Positions 17,562-27,214 of a stretch of 64,000 bases of DNA are shown piece after piece (the first letter of the stretch is position 1; the number at the start of each line of letters is the position of its first letter). Both the position numbers and the translations under genes were made by a program. Origin of the DNA: Clostridium septicum (GTDB lineage Bacteria > Bacillota > Clostridia > Clostridiales > Clostridiaceae); assembly GCF_003606265.1 (NCBI RefSeq), contig NZ_CP023671.1:1612001-1676000 (forward strand). Reading direction: 5' to 3'. The notes under the pieces were generated by a model that had not been told where the DNA came from, did no database searches, and saw only the letters and a program-made list of their open reading frames with translations.

Positions 17562-17620
17562 AGAAAATTAATTGCATTTTAAATTTTACATAATATTACA
17601 ATTAATTTTCTTTCTTTATT
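17562..17620. terminator. hairpin between ogt and the Fic-like gene
   Basis: AAAGAAAATTAATTG pairs perfectly with CAATTAATTTTCTTT across an AT-rich loop. It lies 42-100 bases past the ogt stop and is its likely terminator; the rest of the 274-base gap is low-complexity AT with repeated TTTACTAAT-like words. Confidence 0.6.
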
Positions 17621-17661
17621 TTCAATTTGTATTATTTTTATTAATAACTTACCATAAAAAT

Positions 17662-18171
17662 TTACTTATACACTTTTTCGTGATCCAATAATATTTTTTG
17701 TATGTTTGTATAATTACCAGCATAGCCTATTAAAGCTCCACTTTTACTAATAACTCTATGACATGGAATTATTATAGGCAAAGGATTACCCCTATTAGCT
17801 TGCCCTATTGCTCTTACAGCCCTTGGATTACCTATATTATTAGCAATTTCACTATAACTTTTAGTTTCTCCATAAGGTATCTTGCTCAACTCTTTCCACA
17901 CCTGTTGTCTAAATCTTGTAGAGTTAATAGATATAGGAATATTAAAACTCTTCCTTTCTCCTCTGAAATACTCATCTATTTGATTTTTAACATCTTTACA
18001 TCTATTCTTATCTAACTTTATGTCTGAGTTTAGATTTAAAAATTTGCACCATTGCTCTTCAATAATTTCTATTTTTCTTACACCTTTTTCGTCCATTATT
18101 ATACAAATGTTTCCTATAGGGGTATGTAAATTATCATAAAATAACAAACTTTTTTCTAAAGTCACTGCCAT
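17662..18171 (-). CDS. ogt: methylated-DNA--protein-cysteine methyltransferase
   Basis: A 169-residue suicide repair protein that takes the methyl group from O6-methylguanine onto its own cysteine. The active site IIPCHRVISKSGALIGYAGN is complete, and the DNA-binding helix KSYSEIANNIGNPRAVRAIG precedes it. The start is placed at the ATG at 18171, eleven bases after AAAGGAG; a GTG at 18183 would lie inside that ribosome site. It is a single-gene unit with no Ada-type regulator domain attached. Confidence 0.93.
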   Translation of the reverse strand: MAVTLEKSLLFYDNLHTPIGNICIIMDEKGVRKIEIIEEQWCKFLNLNSDIKLDKNRCKDVKNQIDEYFRGERKSFNIPISINSTRFRQQVWKELSKIPYGETKSYSEIANNIGNPRAVRAIGQANRGNPLPIIIPCHRVISKSGALIGYAGNYTNIQKILLDHEKVYK

Positions 18172-18183
18172 ATAATAAAACAC

Positions 18184-18498
18184 TCCTTTAGTTATAATTT
18201 TTATTTACATTTTATCACTTTTATTAATAGTATATTAATTTTTAAATATAGTTTGTCTTTTTTGTCAATACTATACAATATAGCTTTTAGCTTTATAAAA
18301 CGCTTTCATTACCTAAATTAATAAAAAAATTAAATTTTATACAAAATAACTCTAATTTGTTAATAAATAATACGAGCATATTTCATCAATATAGTGTATA
18401 CTAAGAAAGTTGATGTTAAATTAATAAATATATTGGAAATAAATCTACTTAGATTTAAGTATAAATTATTTTTAGTAAAAAAAGAAAGAGGATTTTGA
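18184..18498 (+). other. gene-free leader region before the DEAD-box gene
   Basis: These 315 bases between divergent ogt and the helicase gene are AT-rich. A TATACT element at 18397-18402 is the best -10 candidate but has no good -35, and it would give a leader of about 90 bases. Such leaders are common for cold-inducible RNA helicase genes. No riboswitch or RNA gene was recognised. Confidence 0.4.
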
Positions 18499-20076
18499 AT
18501 GAAAGAAATTAAATTTAGTGACTTAGGGCTTAAAGATACCCTTTTAAAATCTATTAATGAATTAGGTTTTGAAAAACCATCTCAAATACAATCAGAAGCT
18601 ATTCCTGTAGCACTTGAAGGAAATGACCTTATAGGTCAAGCTCAAACTGGTACTGGTAAGACAGCTGCATTTGGTTGTGGAATAATTAATAATATTGACG
18701 CTAAAGACGGACTTAGTGCTATTATTCTTGCTCCAACAAGAGAATTAGCAATTCAAGTTAATGACGAACTTACAAGATTATCTAAATATGATCATTTAAA
18801 TATTTTACCAATTTACGGAGGAGAACCTATAACTCATCAAATAAGAGCTCTTAAGAGAAATGTTAATATAGTAGTTGGTACTCCTGGTAGAGTTTTAGAC
18901 CATATTAAGAGAAAAACACTTTCTCTATCAACTGTTAGATTCTTAGTTTTAGATGAAGCAGATGAAATGTTAAACATGGGCTTTATAGATGATTTAGAAG
19001 ATATAATAAAGGAACTTCCTGAAGAAAGACAAACTTTATTATTCTCAGCTACAATGCCACCACAAATTAAAAGATTAGCTAAGCGCTACATGAAAAAAGA
19101 TGCTAAGCATATTGCTATTCAAAAATCAGCTATGACAGTTTCAAAAATAAAGCAACACTTCTTTGAAGTTGCTCCAAAGACAAGATTTGAAGCTCTTTGT
19201 AGAATATTAGATTTCGATAATCCATCTTCTGCTATAATCTTTTGTAAAACAAAGAAAGGCGTAGATGAATTAGTTGAAGGTATGCAATCAAGAGGATATG
19301 TTGTTGAAGGTATGCACGGAGACATGTCACAAGCTCACAGATTAAGAACTTTAAAGAAATTTAAAGAAGGGTCATTAAACTTCTTAATAGCTACTGACGT
19401 TGCTGCTAGAGGTATAGACGTTGAAGGTGTAACTCATGTTATAAACTATGATTTACCACAAGACGTTGAAAGCTATGTTCACAGAATAGGTAGAACAGGT
19501 AGAGCTAATAGAGAAGGTACTGCTTATTCTTTAATAGCACCAAAAGAATTTTCTATGTTAAAACAAATAAAATCAGTTACTAAGGGAGATATAACTAAGA
19601 AGTCAGTTCCTACAGTAGATGAAATATTCTCAAATAAATCACAATCAATGATTGATGATGTTGATGCTACATTAAAGAAAGCTGATTACGATAAATTTAT
19701 ACCAGTTGCTGTTGAATTAAATCAAAAATATGATTCAGTAGAAATAATTGCAGCTCTTATAAAAAGCAAGTTTAATGATGAATTATTATCAACTTATACT
19801 TCAAATGTTCTAGAGGCTCCAAAAAGTGAAGATGTTCGTTTATTCTTCTCAGTAGGTAGAAGAGATGGAATAAACCCAAAATCTTTAGTAAACTTTATAA
19901 AGGATACTGCTAGAATAAAAGCTTCTGCTATTGGCGATATAGATATATTAGAAAACTTTGCTTTCGTTAACGTTACTCCTGATGTTCAAAAGAAGGTTAT
20001 GGATAAATGTATAGGTCTTAAGTTAAATAAAAGAAAAGTAAATATAGAAGTAGCTAATAAGAAAAAGAGAAGATAA
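18499..20076 (+). CDS. DEAD-box ATP-dependent RNA helicase
   Basis: This 525-residue helicase has the full motif series: Q motif (FEKPSQIQ), AQTGTGKT (I), PTRELAIQ (Ia), TPGRVLDH (Ib), LDEADEML (II), FSATMP (III), IIFCKTKKGVDEL (IV), ATDVAARGIDV (V) and HRIGRTGRA (VI). A C-terminal DbpA-type RNA-binding domain (VRLFFSVGRRDGINPKSLVNFIKD, in part) follows, with a basic tail. It resembles DeaD/CshA/DbpA proteins that remodel rRNA or help RNA decay. AAGAGGATT precedes the ATG. A structured RNA follows it on the same strand. Confidence 0.93.
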   Translation: MKEIKFSDLGLKDTLLKSINELGFEKPSQIQSEAIPVALEGNDLIGQAQTGTGKTAAFGCGIINNIDAKDGLSAIILAPTRELAIQVNDELTRLSKYDHLNILPIYGGEPITHQIRALKRNVNIVVGTPGRVLDHIKRKTLSLSTVRFLVLDEADEMLNMGFIDDLEDIIKELPEERQTLLFSATMPPQIKRLAKRYMKKDAKHIAIQKSAMTVSKIKQHFFEVAPKTRFEALCRILDFDNPSSAIIFCKTKKGVDELVEGMQSRGYVVEGMHGDMSQAHRLRTLKKFKEGSLNFLIATDVAARGIDVEGVTHVINYDLPQDVESYVHRIGRTGRANREGTAYSLIAPKEFSMLKQIKSVTKGDITKKSVPTVDEIFSNKSQSMIDDVDATLKKADYDKFIPVAVELNQKYDSVEIIAALIKSKFNDELLSTYTSNVLEAPKSEDVRLFFSVGRRDGINPKSLVNFIKDTARIKASAIGDIDILENFAFVNVTPDVQKKVMDKCIGLKLNKRKVNIEVANKKKRR

Positions 20077-20095
20077 TAAACTTCTTATTAATTAA

Positions 20096-20285
20096 AGGTG
20101 ACTACGTCAGATAAAGGCACATTGTGCATAGAACGGACTATTTAGAGGTAGTCCTTCGGCAGATAGATTGGCTTACAATATTTATATTATATATGGTATA
20201 GAATCACCTGCAGTGGAGAATTTGAGATTATTTACTCAAAATACTTAAGGAAATTATAATATTGTTTTATAATTTCCTTTTTTAA
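20096..20285 (+). ncRNA. unassigned structured RNA with intrinsic terminator
   Basis: The gap after the helicase gene is less AT-rich than its flanks and folds on paper: AGGTGA (20096-20101) pairs with TCACCT (20204-20209) to close a domain that holds hairpins GCAC-ATT-GTGC (20117-20127) and GGACTA...TAGTCC (20135-20154). TTTGAG/CTCAAA makes another hairpin, and AAGGAAATTATAA...TTATAATTTCCTT with Ts (20247-20285) is a strong terminator. It could be a 3'-derived or independent small RNA. I could not assign it to a family; the raiA motif of clostridia is one candidate to test. Confidence 0.6.
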
Positions 20286-20317
20286 TAAAAAAAGGAATAA
20301 GCTATATGCCTATTCCT

Positions 20318-20620
20318 CTACTTACACTTTTTCTTTATTCCATCGTATAGATATTGTAAATAATCTATATCTATATGTTCTTCTTTTAATAGCTTAATTC
20401 TTTCTTCAGCTCTTTGTAGTGATTCCTTTGCTTCTTCAAAATCTTTATGATTTATACAATTGCTTGTGTACTTCAATAAATAATCTATTTTTAACACCAT
20501 TTCCGCTAAGTCTTCTCTCTCATCATTTACTAATTCTACTAATAAAGAATATATCTTTGGAGCTGTTGTTCTTTTTACACTATTTAATAAATCATTATTT
20601 TTACTTGTCTTTTTAGGCAT
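20318..20620 (-). CDS. small hypothetical helical protein
   Basis: A 100-residue protein starting MPKKTSKNNDLL; the ATG at 20620 has GAGGTGA a few bases before it, which rules out the GTG three codons earlier. It is mostly charged helix with heptad-like leucines (residues about 20-90, EEAKESLQRAEERIKLLKEE) and two cysteines, and has no signal peptide or membrane segment. It lies between the Rrf2 regulator and the structured RNA. I do not recognise the family; a coiled, tetratricopeptide-like or adaptor role is possible. Confidence 0.6.
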   Translation of the reverse strand: MPKKTSKNNDLLNSVKRTTAPKIYSLLVELVNDEREDLAEMVLKIDYLLKYTSNCINHKDFEEAKESLQRAEERIKLLKEEHIDIDYLQYLYDGIKKKCK

Positions 20621-20676
20621 CTTACTCACCTCTATTTATTAATTTAACTAATTTACAATTAAAATATACTTAACCT

Positions 20677-21105
20677 TTAAATATAATACATTATATTTAC
20701 TGTACTCTCTTTGTATTTAGTAGATAACTCCTCTAATGTAATAGAGTTAAAAAAATCTTTTATTCTTTTGTTAGCTACTTCCCATAGATTTTCACAAATA
20801 AACTTTTCCATTTCATTATCTGTTTCTTCTATATTTATTAAATTTGAATCCCCTTCTAATATTCTTAATATTTCCCCTATAGTTAGATTATTTGCCTCTT
20901 CTGATAAGAAGTATCCACCTTGAGGCCCCTTTTTAGATTTTATTACGCCACCTTTTCTTAATGACGAAAAAATTTGTTCTAAATATCTTTCTGATATATC
21001 TTGCCTCTCTGAAATACTCTTTAATGTTACTGTTTCTGAAAATGAATATATAGATATATCAATTAACGCTCTTAAACCATATCTTCCTTTTGTTGAAATT
21101 TTCAT
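20677..21105 (-). CDS. Rrf2-family regulator, CymR-like
   Basis: A 142-residue Rrf2 protein: MKISTKGRYGLRALIDIS, the helix-turn-helix LKSISERQDISERYLEQIFSSL and the wing KSKKGPQGGYFLSE. It has one cysteine (in FICENLW) rather than the three-cysteine Fe-S cluster of IscR, so it resembles CymR, which represses cysteine and sulfur genes in Firmicutes. The neighbouring gene, which follows upstream on the same strand, is a TcyP-like cystine carrier, a known CymR target in B. subtilis. The regulatory link is inference. Confidence 0.8.
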   Translation of the reverse strand: MKISTKGRYGLRALIDISIYSFSETVTLKSISERQDISERYLEQIFSSLRKGGVIKSKKGPQGGYFLSEEANNLTIGEILRILEGDSNLINIEETDNEMEKFICENLWEVANKRIKDFFNSITLEELSTKYKESTVNIMYYI

Positions 21106-21176
21106 TTAATCACCATTCCTAAAACCTCTATATTACCTACAATTATATGTACTTAATTTTGAAAAATCAAGAAAAA

Positions 21177-21212
21177 GGACTCCATAACATTACTTTGTTA
21201 AGGAGCCTATTT
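21177..21212 (-). terminator. terminator after the TcyP-like gene
   Basis: AGGCTCCTTAACA and TGTTATGGAGTCCT form a stem with one bulged base around AAGTAA, followed by TTTTTC on the minus strand. Confidence 0.78.
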
Positions 21213-21213
21213 A

Positions 21214-22593
21214 TTATTTATTACTATTAAAAACTTCTCTATCTATCTCATTAAAACTATTTGCTACTGTAGCTGCTGTAACCATAGATCCATTTACATT
21301 AAGCATAGTACGCCCCATATCAAGAATAGGATCTATTGCAAGTATTCCTCCTATAAGAGGGAAGTAACCCCCCATCCCCATACCTGATATTACAACTGAA
21401 ACAGACATTGTTGCTGTTCCTGGCAATCCTGCAATACCTAAAGAGCTTATAGCTATAATAACTACTAACATAATATAAAAACTAAAGTTCATCTCTGTTC
21501 CTGAAATATTTGCTATTGTCACTACCATTAATGCTGGATATATAGCAGCACATCCATTCATTCCTGCATTTGCCCCTAGACTAGCTACAAAACTTGCAAT
21601 ACCTTTCTCTAATCCAACTTTATCTGATAATGTTTCTATAGTAACTGGTAATGTTCCAACACTTGATCTTGAAGTAAATGCTAATATTAATGGTTCTGAA
21701 ACATTCTTTATATATTTAATAGGATTTAATCCATTTAAAGTAATTATAATTAGATGAATTACAAACATTATCGCTACACTTACATATAAGGCTAAAATAA
21801 AATTAATAACACTAATAATTGAAGATAGTCCTCTACCTGCAATTGTATTAGATAATAAAGGTATTACTGCATATGGCATAAATCTTATTACTGTTAAAGC
21901 AACCTTTGTAATAATCTTATAACTTGCTTCCACTAAATCTATAGCTGGTTTAATTTCTTGATGGAAATTATTCTTTAGTCTCTGCATAGCAAATCCTATA
22001 AATCCTGCAAATATAACCACTGCAACAACGTTTCCTTCAGCCATTGCTTGTACTGGATTAGATGGAATAAGACCTCTTAAAGTATCTACTATAGATTTAA
22101 TTTCTTTTATATCTGTTTTCGCTTCAACAATTTCTAAACCTACCCCAAGTTTAAATAAATTACCTATAATAATACCTATTATTGCTGCTATTGTTGTTGT
22201 TCCAAGTAGAACTAATACTGATCTAATTGTAAGTTTACCTAAATTTTCACCCTTTTTCATATTTATTATAACTCTTATTATTGAAATAAATACTAATGGC
22301 ACAACTAACATCTTTAATAAATCCATAAATCCATTACCTATTAATCCATACCATTTAATTACTTCATTTATCCATTGAACTTTAGTTGGATTATCTGGAA
22401 AACCCGCTAAAACTTGAATTAACGTCCCAAGTCCTAAACCCAAAATAGTAGCTAAAATCATACGAGTTGAAAATTGTGTATTTTTCTTTTCCACTTTTCT
22501 AACTATAAAAAATACCCCTATTAGTAGTAACATTAGCAGTATTGTTTTAAAATTAGTAATCATAAGAAATTCTGATAAGAACGTAGTATTCAT
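21214..22593 (-). CDS. tcyP: TcyP-like L-cystine:cation symporter (DAACS family)
   Basis: This 459-residue carrier has about eight to ten hydrophobic segments and the dicarboxylate/amino-acid symporter signature (AFTSRSSVGTLPVTIE, NAGMNGCAAIYPALMV and GLPGTATMSVSVV). The N-terminal layout and length (B. subtilis TcyP is 463) fit cystine uptake better than glutamate or aspartate carriers. A TTGACA/TAATAT promoter with 17-base spacing lies upstream, and a CymR-like regulator lies downstream. The precise substrate rests on family resemblance and context. Confidence 0.82.
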   Translation of the reverse strand: MNTTFLSEFLMITNFKTILLMLLLIGVFFIVRKVEKKNTQFSTRMILATILGLGLGTLIQVLAGFPDNPTKVQWINEVIKWYGLIGNGFMDLLKMLVVPLVFISIIRVIINMKKGENLGKLTIRSVLVLLGTTTIAAIIGIIIGNLFKLGVGLEIVEAKTDIKEIKSIVDTLRGLIPSNPVQAMAEGNVVAVVIFAGFIGFAMQRLKNNFHQEIKPAIDLVEASYKIITKVALTVIRFMPYAVIPLLSNTIAGRGLSSIISVINFILALYVSVAIMFVIHLIIITLNGLNPIKYIKNVSEPLILAFTSRSSVGTLPVTIETLSDKVGLEKGIASFVASLGANAGMNGCAAIYPALMVVTIANISGTEMNFSFYIMLVVIIAISSLGIAGLPGTATMSVSVVISGMGMGGYFPLIGGILAIDPILDMGRTMLNVNGSMVTAATVANSFNEIDREVFNSNK

Positions 22594-22627
22594 AATATCC
22601 CCCTTTTTATTTTACATTCCCTACAAT

Positions 22628-22679
22628 ACCTATAGGTTTAATATGTTATTATATTAAATGTATTTTTCTTTAGTGTCAA
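22628..22679 (-). promoter_or_regulatory. promoter of tcyP with nearby palindrome
   Basis: TTGACA (22674-22679) and TAATAT (22651-22656) on the minus strand are 17 bases apart. Just downstream lies the perfect palindrome ACCTATAGGT, followed by TTGTAGGGAATG, and a similar TTGTAGG...GGAATG order occurs before the Rrf2 gene. A site for the neighbouring Rrf2 regulator is possible. Confidence 0.55.
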
Positions 22680-22743
22680 TATAAAAATTAACAAATTTCT
22701 AAAGAATTATTTCCTACCATTTTATTATTTCTATTTTTATAAC

Positions 22744-22783
22744 AAAAGAGCTAAAATAGTATTAATTTAACTATTTTAGCTCT
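22744..22783 (-). terminator. terminator after gpmA
   Basis: AAGAGCTAAAATAGT pairs perfectly with ACTATTTTAGCTCTT around about nine bases, with Ts following on the minus strand, directly past the gpmA stop. Confidence 0.87.
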
Positions 22784-22786
22784 TAA

Positions 22787-23521
22787 TTATTTTATATATT
22801 TTTCAGTTTTTTCTTTCGGAACCTTTCCGTCTAATGATAAATAATAATGTTTAATAGGATTAAAATTATCATCTAACTCATATACTAAAGGAGTTCCTGT
22901 TGGAATATTTAAATTAGCTATACCATCACTTGAAAGATCATCTAAATATTTTACTAAAGCTCTCAATGTATTTCCATGTGCAGATATTATTATCTTTTTA
23001 TTTTCTTTTAATTTAGGTACTATTACATTATTCCATTCATCTAATACTCTTTTTTCTGTATCAGATAAATTTTCTGTAAGTGGTATTTTATCTTCAGATA
23101 AATTCTTATATTTAATTTCGTTTCCTGCATATCTTGGATCACTTTTCTCCAGTTTTGGTGGGGTTTCATTTACAAATCTTCTCCATTTATGAACTTGTTC
23201 TTCTCCATACTTCTTGGCTGTTTCTTCCTTATTTAGACCTTGTAAAGCCCCATAGTGTCTTTCATTTAGCTTCCATGATTTATATACCGGAATCCACATA
23301 AGATCCATTTCATGTAAAACTATCCACAATGTTCTTATAGATCTTTTAAGTACTGATGTATAGGCTAAATCAAAAGTAAATCCATTCTCCTTAAGAATCC
23401 TTCCTGCCTTTCTAGCTTCTATAAGGCCATTATCTGATAAATCTACATCTGTCCATCCTGTAAATCTATTTTCTAAATTCCACAAGCTCTGCCCATGTCT
23501 TATTAGTACTATTTTTTTCAT
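22787..23521 (-). CDS. gpmA: 2,3-bisphosphoglycerate-dependent phosphoglycerate mutase
   Basis: This 244-residue glycolytic enzyme interconverts 3- and 2-phosphoglycerate through a phosphohistidine. The catalytic [10 protein letters not shown] is at the N-terminus, [15 protein letters not shown] and [12 protein letters not shown] follow, and the second catalytic histidine is in [12 protein letters not shown]. The ATG at 23521 has AAAGGAG nine bases upstream; an earlier GTG frame start was rejected. It is a single gene with a terminator, downstream of the oxidoreductase gene. Confidence 0.96.
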   Translation of the reverse strand: MKKIVLIRHGQSLWNLENRFTGWTDVDLSDNGLIEARKAGRILKENGFTFDLAYTSVLKRSIRTLWIVLHEMDLMWIPVYKSWKLNERHYGALQGLNKEETAKKYGEEQVHKWRRFVNETPPKLEKSDPRYAGNEIKYKNLSEDKIPLTENLSDTEKRVLDEWNNVIVPKLKENKKIIISAHGNTLRALVKYLDDLSSDGIANLNIPTGTPLVYELDDNFNPIKHYYLSLDGKVPKEKTEKYIK

Positions 23522-23585
23522 TTCTAAATCTCCTTTCACTTACTTTTAGTATAGTGATTTAGAAGACTTTCTATTCTAATTAAAT

Positions 23586-26162
23586 TTATTTAATATTAGA
23601 GCTATCTAATCTTTTCTTAGTTTCTAATCTATTTTTCCACATTTCTTCTTCTGACGCATAGCCTCTCTTTTTAGCTTTATCTTTTGTGTACTTATCTTCA
23701 TGTATTAAATTTAATATGTGTATAGAATCTAATCCTGTAGCTTCTATCGTTCCTCTACATGAACCACAATATGATATTATATGATTTGATGCAAAATCAC
23801 TAGCTCTTCTATTATATACTCTTTCATATAATTCTGGATTTGAACTACAAACCATTCCTCCAACGCCACAACATCTGGTATTGTTTCCACTTCTCTCTAT
23901 TTCATCATATTTATAGCCTAATTTTTCAACAATCCATCTTACGCTTTCATGATGGGAAGTTACATTTCTAGTTACGCATGAATCATGGAAATTAAACACT
24001 ATATCTGAACCTTCTCCAATCCCCTCTTGTCCTTCTGGTAAACCTATTTTATCTTTTATTAAATCCCAATAAGCTATAACCTTTTTATCTGTTGTTTCAC
24101 TATATACATTATAACAAGATGGACATACGGTTATTATTACATCTGCATTAGTTTCATTAACTTTTTCTACAGCTTTTTTATTTCTTTCCTTAAACTTTTC
24201 ATCTTCTCCAATAAGCTTAGTAACTTTACCACAGCACTGAAGCATAGAACCTACTTCGCCGTCTAATGTAGCCCTTAAATGCTCTAATGTCTTCTCTACT
24301 AGTTCGGGACTATATGCTGGTACTGTACAACCTGGCACAAATAAATACTTAGTTTTCTTTTCTTTACTAGCTAAAACTGTAGTTGAATACTCTTCACTAC
24401 ATTCCATTTCTTGTGACTTATCAAAAGGTTTTAATCCATCAATAACATTAATACCATTATTGTCTAAATTATATTGCTCCTTTATAGCAATAAAATTTGG
24501 TGCCAACTCTAAAGATTTTGGACATTCTAAAGTACATTGATTACATTCATTACATGAAAATGCTATCATCTTATCCATATTTTCATATCCATTTTCTAAG
24601 TATTGCTTAAATAAATTTTTAGGACAATCAGTATAATCATTTAACATAATACATTCCTTCATGCACTTTTTACATACACATTGTCTACATCTATTAGCTT
24701 CTCTTAATGCTTCTTCTTTTGTATATCCAAGATTAACTTCATCAAAAGAGTTTATTCTTTCTTTAACACTTAACTCTTTCATCCCTTCTCTTAAGTATTC
24801 TATACCTTCCCAATTTGTTGGCATATCTAGGTTAGTATTGAATGTCCAAGTATCTTCTATTTTTCTTCCTTCAACTAAACTCTTCTTATTTAAAAATCTA
24901 ACTACAGATTGAGCTGCTCTTCTTCCTGTTGCCATAGCTTGTACAACTATAACAGATTCTCCTGATGCATCTCCAGCAATAAACACCTTGTTATTTTTTG
25001 AGGATTGAAGTGTTAATTTGTCACACTCAAATGTGGAATTTCTTCTCTGAACTAATATATCCTTAGCAAAAGATCCTTCAACATCTTGCCCTATTGCAAA
25101 TACTATAGTGTCAACCTCTATCTCTGTAGTATCATCCTCATTATAACTTGGTGAAAATCTTCCTTCTTCATCAAACATAGCTGTACATTTTTTTAATACT
25201 ACTTTATTTACTCTTCCATTAATAACTTCTATTGATTTTATAGCTCTAGCATGATTAAAATTAATTCCTTCTACTATAGCACCTTTTATTTCGTGGTCCG
25301 ATGATGTCATAGTATCAAAACTATCTTCTAAACAAATTGAAAATACTTCTTCAACTTTATTCAGTCGTCTTGAAACTCTACAGCAATCCATAGCAACATC
25401 TCCACCACCTACAACTAAAACTTTTCTACCAATCTTTTCTACATTTCTTGTTAATGAAACTTCTCTTAAATAATCAGCTGCTGAATATACTCCCTGAGCA
25501 TCACCGTTTTCTAAACTTTTATCAACTCTTCCTTGATGTTTCCCAACTGCTACAACTACAGCATCAAAATCATTTATGATATTATCAAATTCTAAATTTT
25601 TTCCTATCTCTACTCCAAGCTTAAATTCAACACCTAACTTATCTAGATAAGTTAACTCTTTTTCCAATATATTTCTTGGTAATCTATACTCAGGTATACC
25701 AACTGACATCATTCCACCTCTTACAGGTAGCTTTTCAAAAACAGTTACTTTCACCCCTTCTTTTCTTAAGTCTAAAGCTGCTTGAAGACCTGCAGGACCT
25801 GATCCTATAATAGCAACTTTCTTATCTAAATTATTTTTAATTGTTAAATCCCAATTTTCTTCTCTATCAAAATTATCAGCTGCATACCTTTTTAATGAAG
25901 CTATTGCCATGGGACTTTTTGCTTCTTTCCATTTACATTCTTTTTCACAAGGATGTGCACATATTCTTCCCAATGTACCTGGAATAAATAATTTTTCTCT
26001 TATTACTCTTATAGCCTCTTCGCCTTTATCCTCTTTGATTAGCCTTACATATTCTTTTACATCTGTATGCATAGGACATGTGGCTACACAGGCAGCCTCT
26101 TCATCTCCCATACAATTTTCAACGATATTTTGCATATTCTTAATAATTTGTTCTTTTAACAT
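23586..26162 (-). CDS. GltD-HdrB fusion: NAD(P)H flavoprotein with Fe-S and CCG domains
   Basis: This 858-residue protein joins several redox modules. Residues 1-90 hold a GltD/DPD-type Fe-S region (CVATCPMHTDV, CAHPCEKECKW). Residues 110-440 are a two-dinucleotide flavoprotein (IIGSGPAGLQAALDLR; VLVVGGGDVAMDCCR; FIAGDASG). Residues 500-570 have two cysteine clusters (CRQCVCKKCMKEC; CNECNQCTLECP). The C-terminus has two CCG motifs as in HdrB (GCTV..QCCGK..VCPSC and DSCVT..RCCGVGG..YCGSC). It could move electrons from NAD(P)H to an unknown disulfide or organic acceptor. It is the second gene after a DMT permease behind a sigma-54 promoter. The substrate is not predicted. Confidence 0.85.
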   Translation of the reverse strand: MLKEQIIKNMQNIVENCMGDEEAACVATCPMHTDVKEYVRLIKEDKGEEAIRVIREKLFIPGTLGRICAHPCEKECKWKEAKSPMAIASLKRYAADNFDREENWDLTIKNNLDKKVAIIGSGPAGLQAALDLRKEGVKVTVFEKLPVRGGMMSVGIPEYRLPRNILEKELTYLDKLGVEFKLGVEIGKNLEFDNIINDFDAVVVAVGKHQGRVDKSLENGDAQGVYSAADYLREVSLTRNVEKIGRKVLVVGGGDVAMDCCRVSRRLNKVEEVFSICLEDSFDTMTSSDHEIKGAIVEGINFNHARAIKSIEVINGRVNKVVLKKCTAMFDEEGRFSPSYNEDDTTEIEVDTIVFAIGQDVEGSFAKDILVQRRNSTFECDKLTLQSSKNNKVFIAGDASGESVIVVQAMATGRRAAQSVVRFLNKKSLVEGRKIEDTWTFNTNLDMPTNWEGIEYLREGMKELSVKERINSFDEVNLGYTKEEALREANRCRQCVCKKCMKECIMLNDYTDCPKNLFKQYLENGYENMDKMIAFSCNECNQCTLECPKSLELAPNFIAIKEQYNLDNNGINVIDGLKPFDKSQEMECSEEYSTTVLASKEKKTKYLFVPGCTVPAYSPELVEKTLEHLRATLDGEVGSMLQCCGKVTKLIGEDEKFKERNKKAVEKVNETNADVIITVCPSCYNVYSETTDKKVIAYWDLIKDKIGLPEGQEGIGEGSDIVFNFHDSCVTRNVTSHHESVRWIVEKLGYKYDEIERSGNNTRCCGVGGMVCSSNPELYERVYNRRASDFASNHIISYCGSCRGTIEATGLDSIHILNLIHEDKYTKDKAKKRGYASEEEMWKNRLETKKRLDSSNIK

Positions 26163-26184
26163 TTTATTTTCTCCTAAACCTTAA

Positions 26185-27162
26185 TTAATTAGTAACTTTT
26201 TTTGTTGATAATTTTTTAGGATCTATAGCAAATACAAAGACTCCAACAACAATTATAGTTCCCCAAAATGCTAATTTAGGAGTTATATTTACTCCGAATA
26301 ATACTGCTGAGAATATAATTGACCATAAACTAGCTGTACTATTTAATGCTGTTCCCATTGCTGCACCTATTAAATCTACAGCTTTATACCACGCTAAATA
26401 AGTTATAGCTCCAAGAATAGCTATTCCTGCATATTTAAACACTAATCCATTTGATACAATATCACCTGCAACTTTATATCCTCCAATTACTGGTACAACT
26501 ATAAGTGCATATGCTAATAATGATGTTAAATATCTAACACATAAAAATTGTTGTGGTGTTGCCTTTATGTGATCCTCGCCCTTAACTTTTCTCATAGCAA
26601 AACCTATAATAACACCTTCTAAAGCCCAACCAGCTACTGCTACTAAAGCAAATAAAACTCCTGTAAAGAATTTTTCAGGCATATCAGCTGATGGATTAAA
26701 ACCTAACATAAAAGAACCAAATAAACTTATTGCTATTTCAACTACAGATCTTAGTGATAATTTCTCTCTTAATATAAAGTATGATAATACCGCTCCAACT
26801 CCTGGATATATAACTGATATACTTGAAGCATATGGTGCTCCAGCATATTTAATAGCTAAAAGATATGCACTCATTCCTATAGGTGCTCCAACTATTGCAG
26901 CTACTATAGTAACCATTCCTTTTTTAGTTTTTAATAATGAAAATGCTCCTTTTAATTGTTTTGAGAATATTAACGCTAATGCTATCCAAAAAAAGCAAAA
27001 TCCATCATGGAATAATGCAGTAACAAGTGGTGATAATTCAAACCCTTCAAAAATTGAATTTCCCCCTAATTGTCCCATAAGAACACCATCAAGCCCCCAG
27101 GCTATTCCAACTATAATTCCAAATATAATTCCTAATGCAAATTTATTCTTTTTGTTTTTCAT
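26185..27162 (-). CDS. DMT/EamA-family permease
   Basis: A 325-residue protein with ten hydrophobic helices in two EamA-like halves (about residues 10-150 and 165-315), typical of drug/metabolite transporters. Short charged loops and a basic C-terminal tail suggest inner-membrane placement. It is 22 bases upstream of the GltD-HdrB gene, and both are read from one sigma-54 promoter, so it probably imports or exports that enzyme's substrate or product. The family moves many small molecules (amino acids, nucleosides, carboxylates), so the cargo is open. Confidence 0.85.
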   Translation of the reverse strand: MKNKKNKFALGIIFGIIVGIAWGLDGVLMGQLGGNSIFEGFELSPLVTALFHDGFCFFWIALALIFSKQLKGAFSLLKTKKGMVTIVAAIVGAPIGMSAYLLAIKYAGAPYASSISVIYPGVGAVLSYFILREKLSLRSVVEIAISLFGSFMLGFNPSADMPEKFFTGVLFALVAVAGWALEGVIIGFAMRKVKGEDHIKATPQQFLCVRYLTSLLAYALIVVPVIGGYKVAGDIVSNGLVFKYAGIAILGAITYLAWYKAVDLIGAAMGTALNSTASLWSIIFSAVLFGVNITPKLAFWGTIIVVGVFVFAIDPKKLSTKKVTN

Positions 27163-27214
27163 AAAAATTTCCCTCTCTCTTTGAATAATTTTTTATTTAC
27201 TTCATAAATATATT

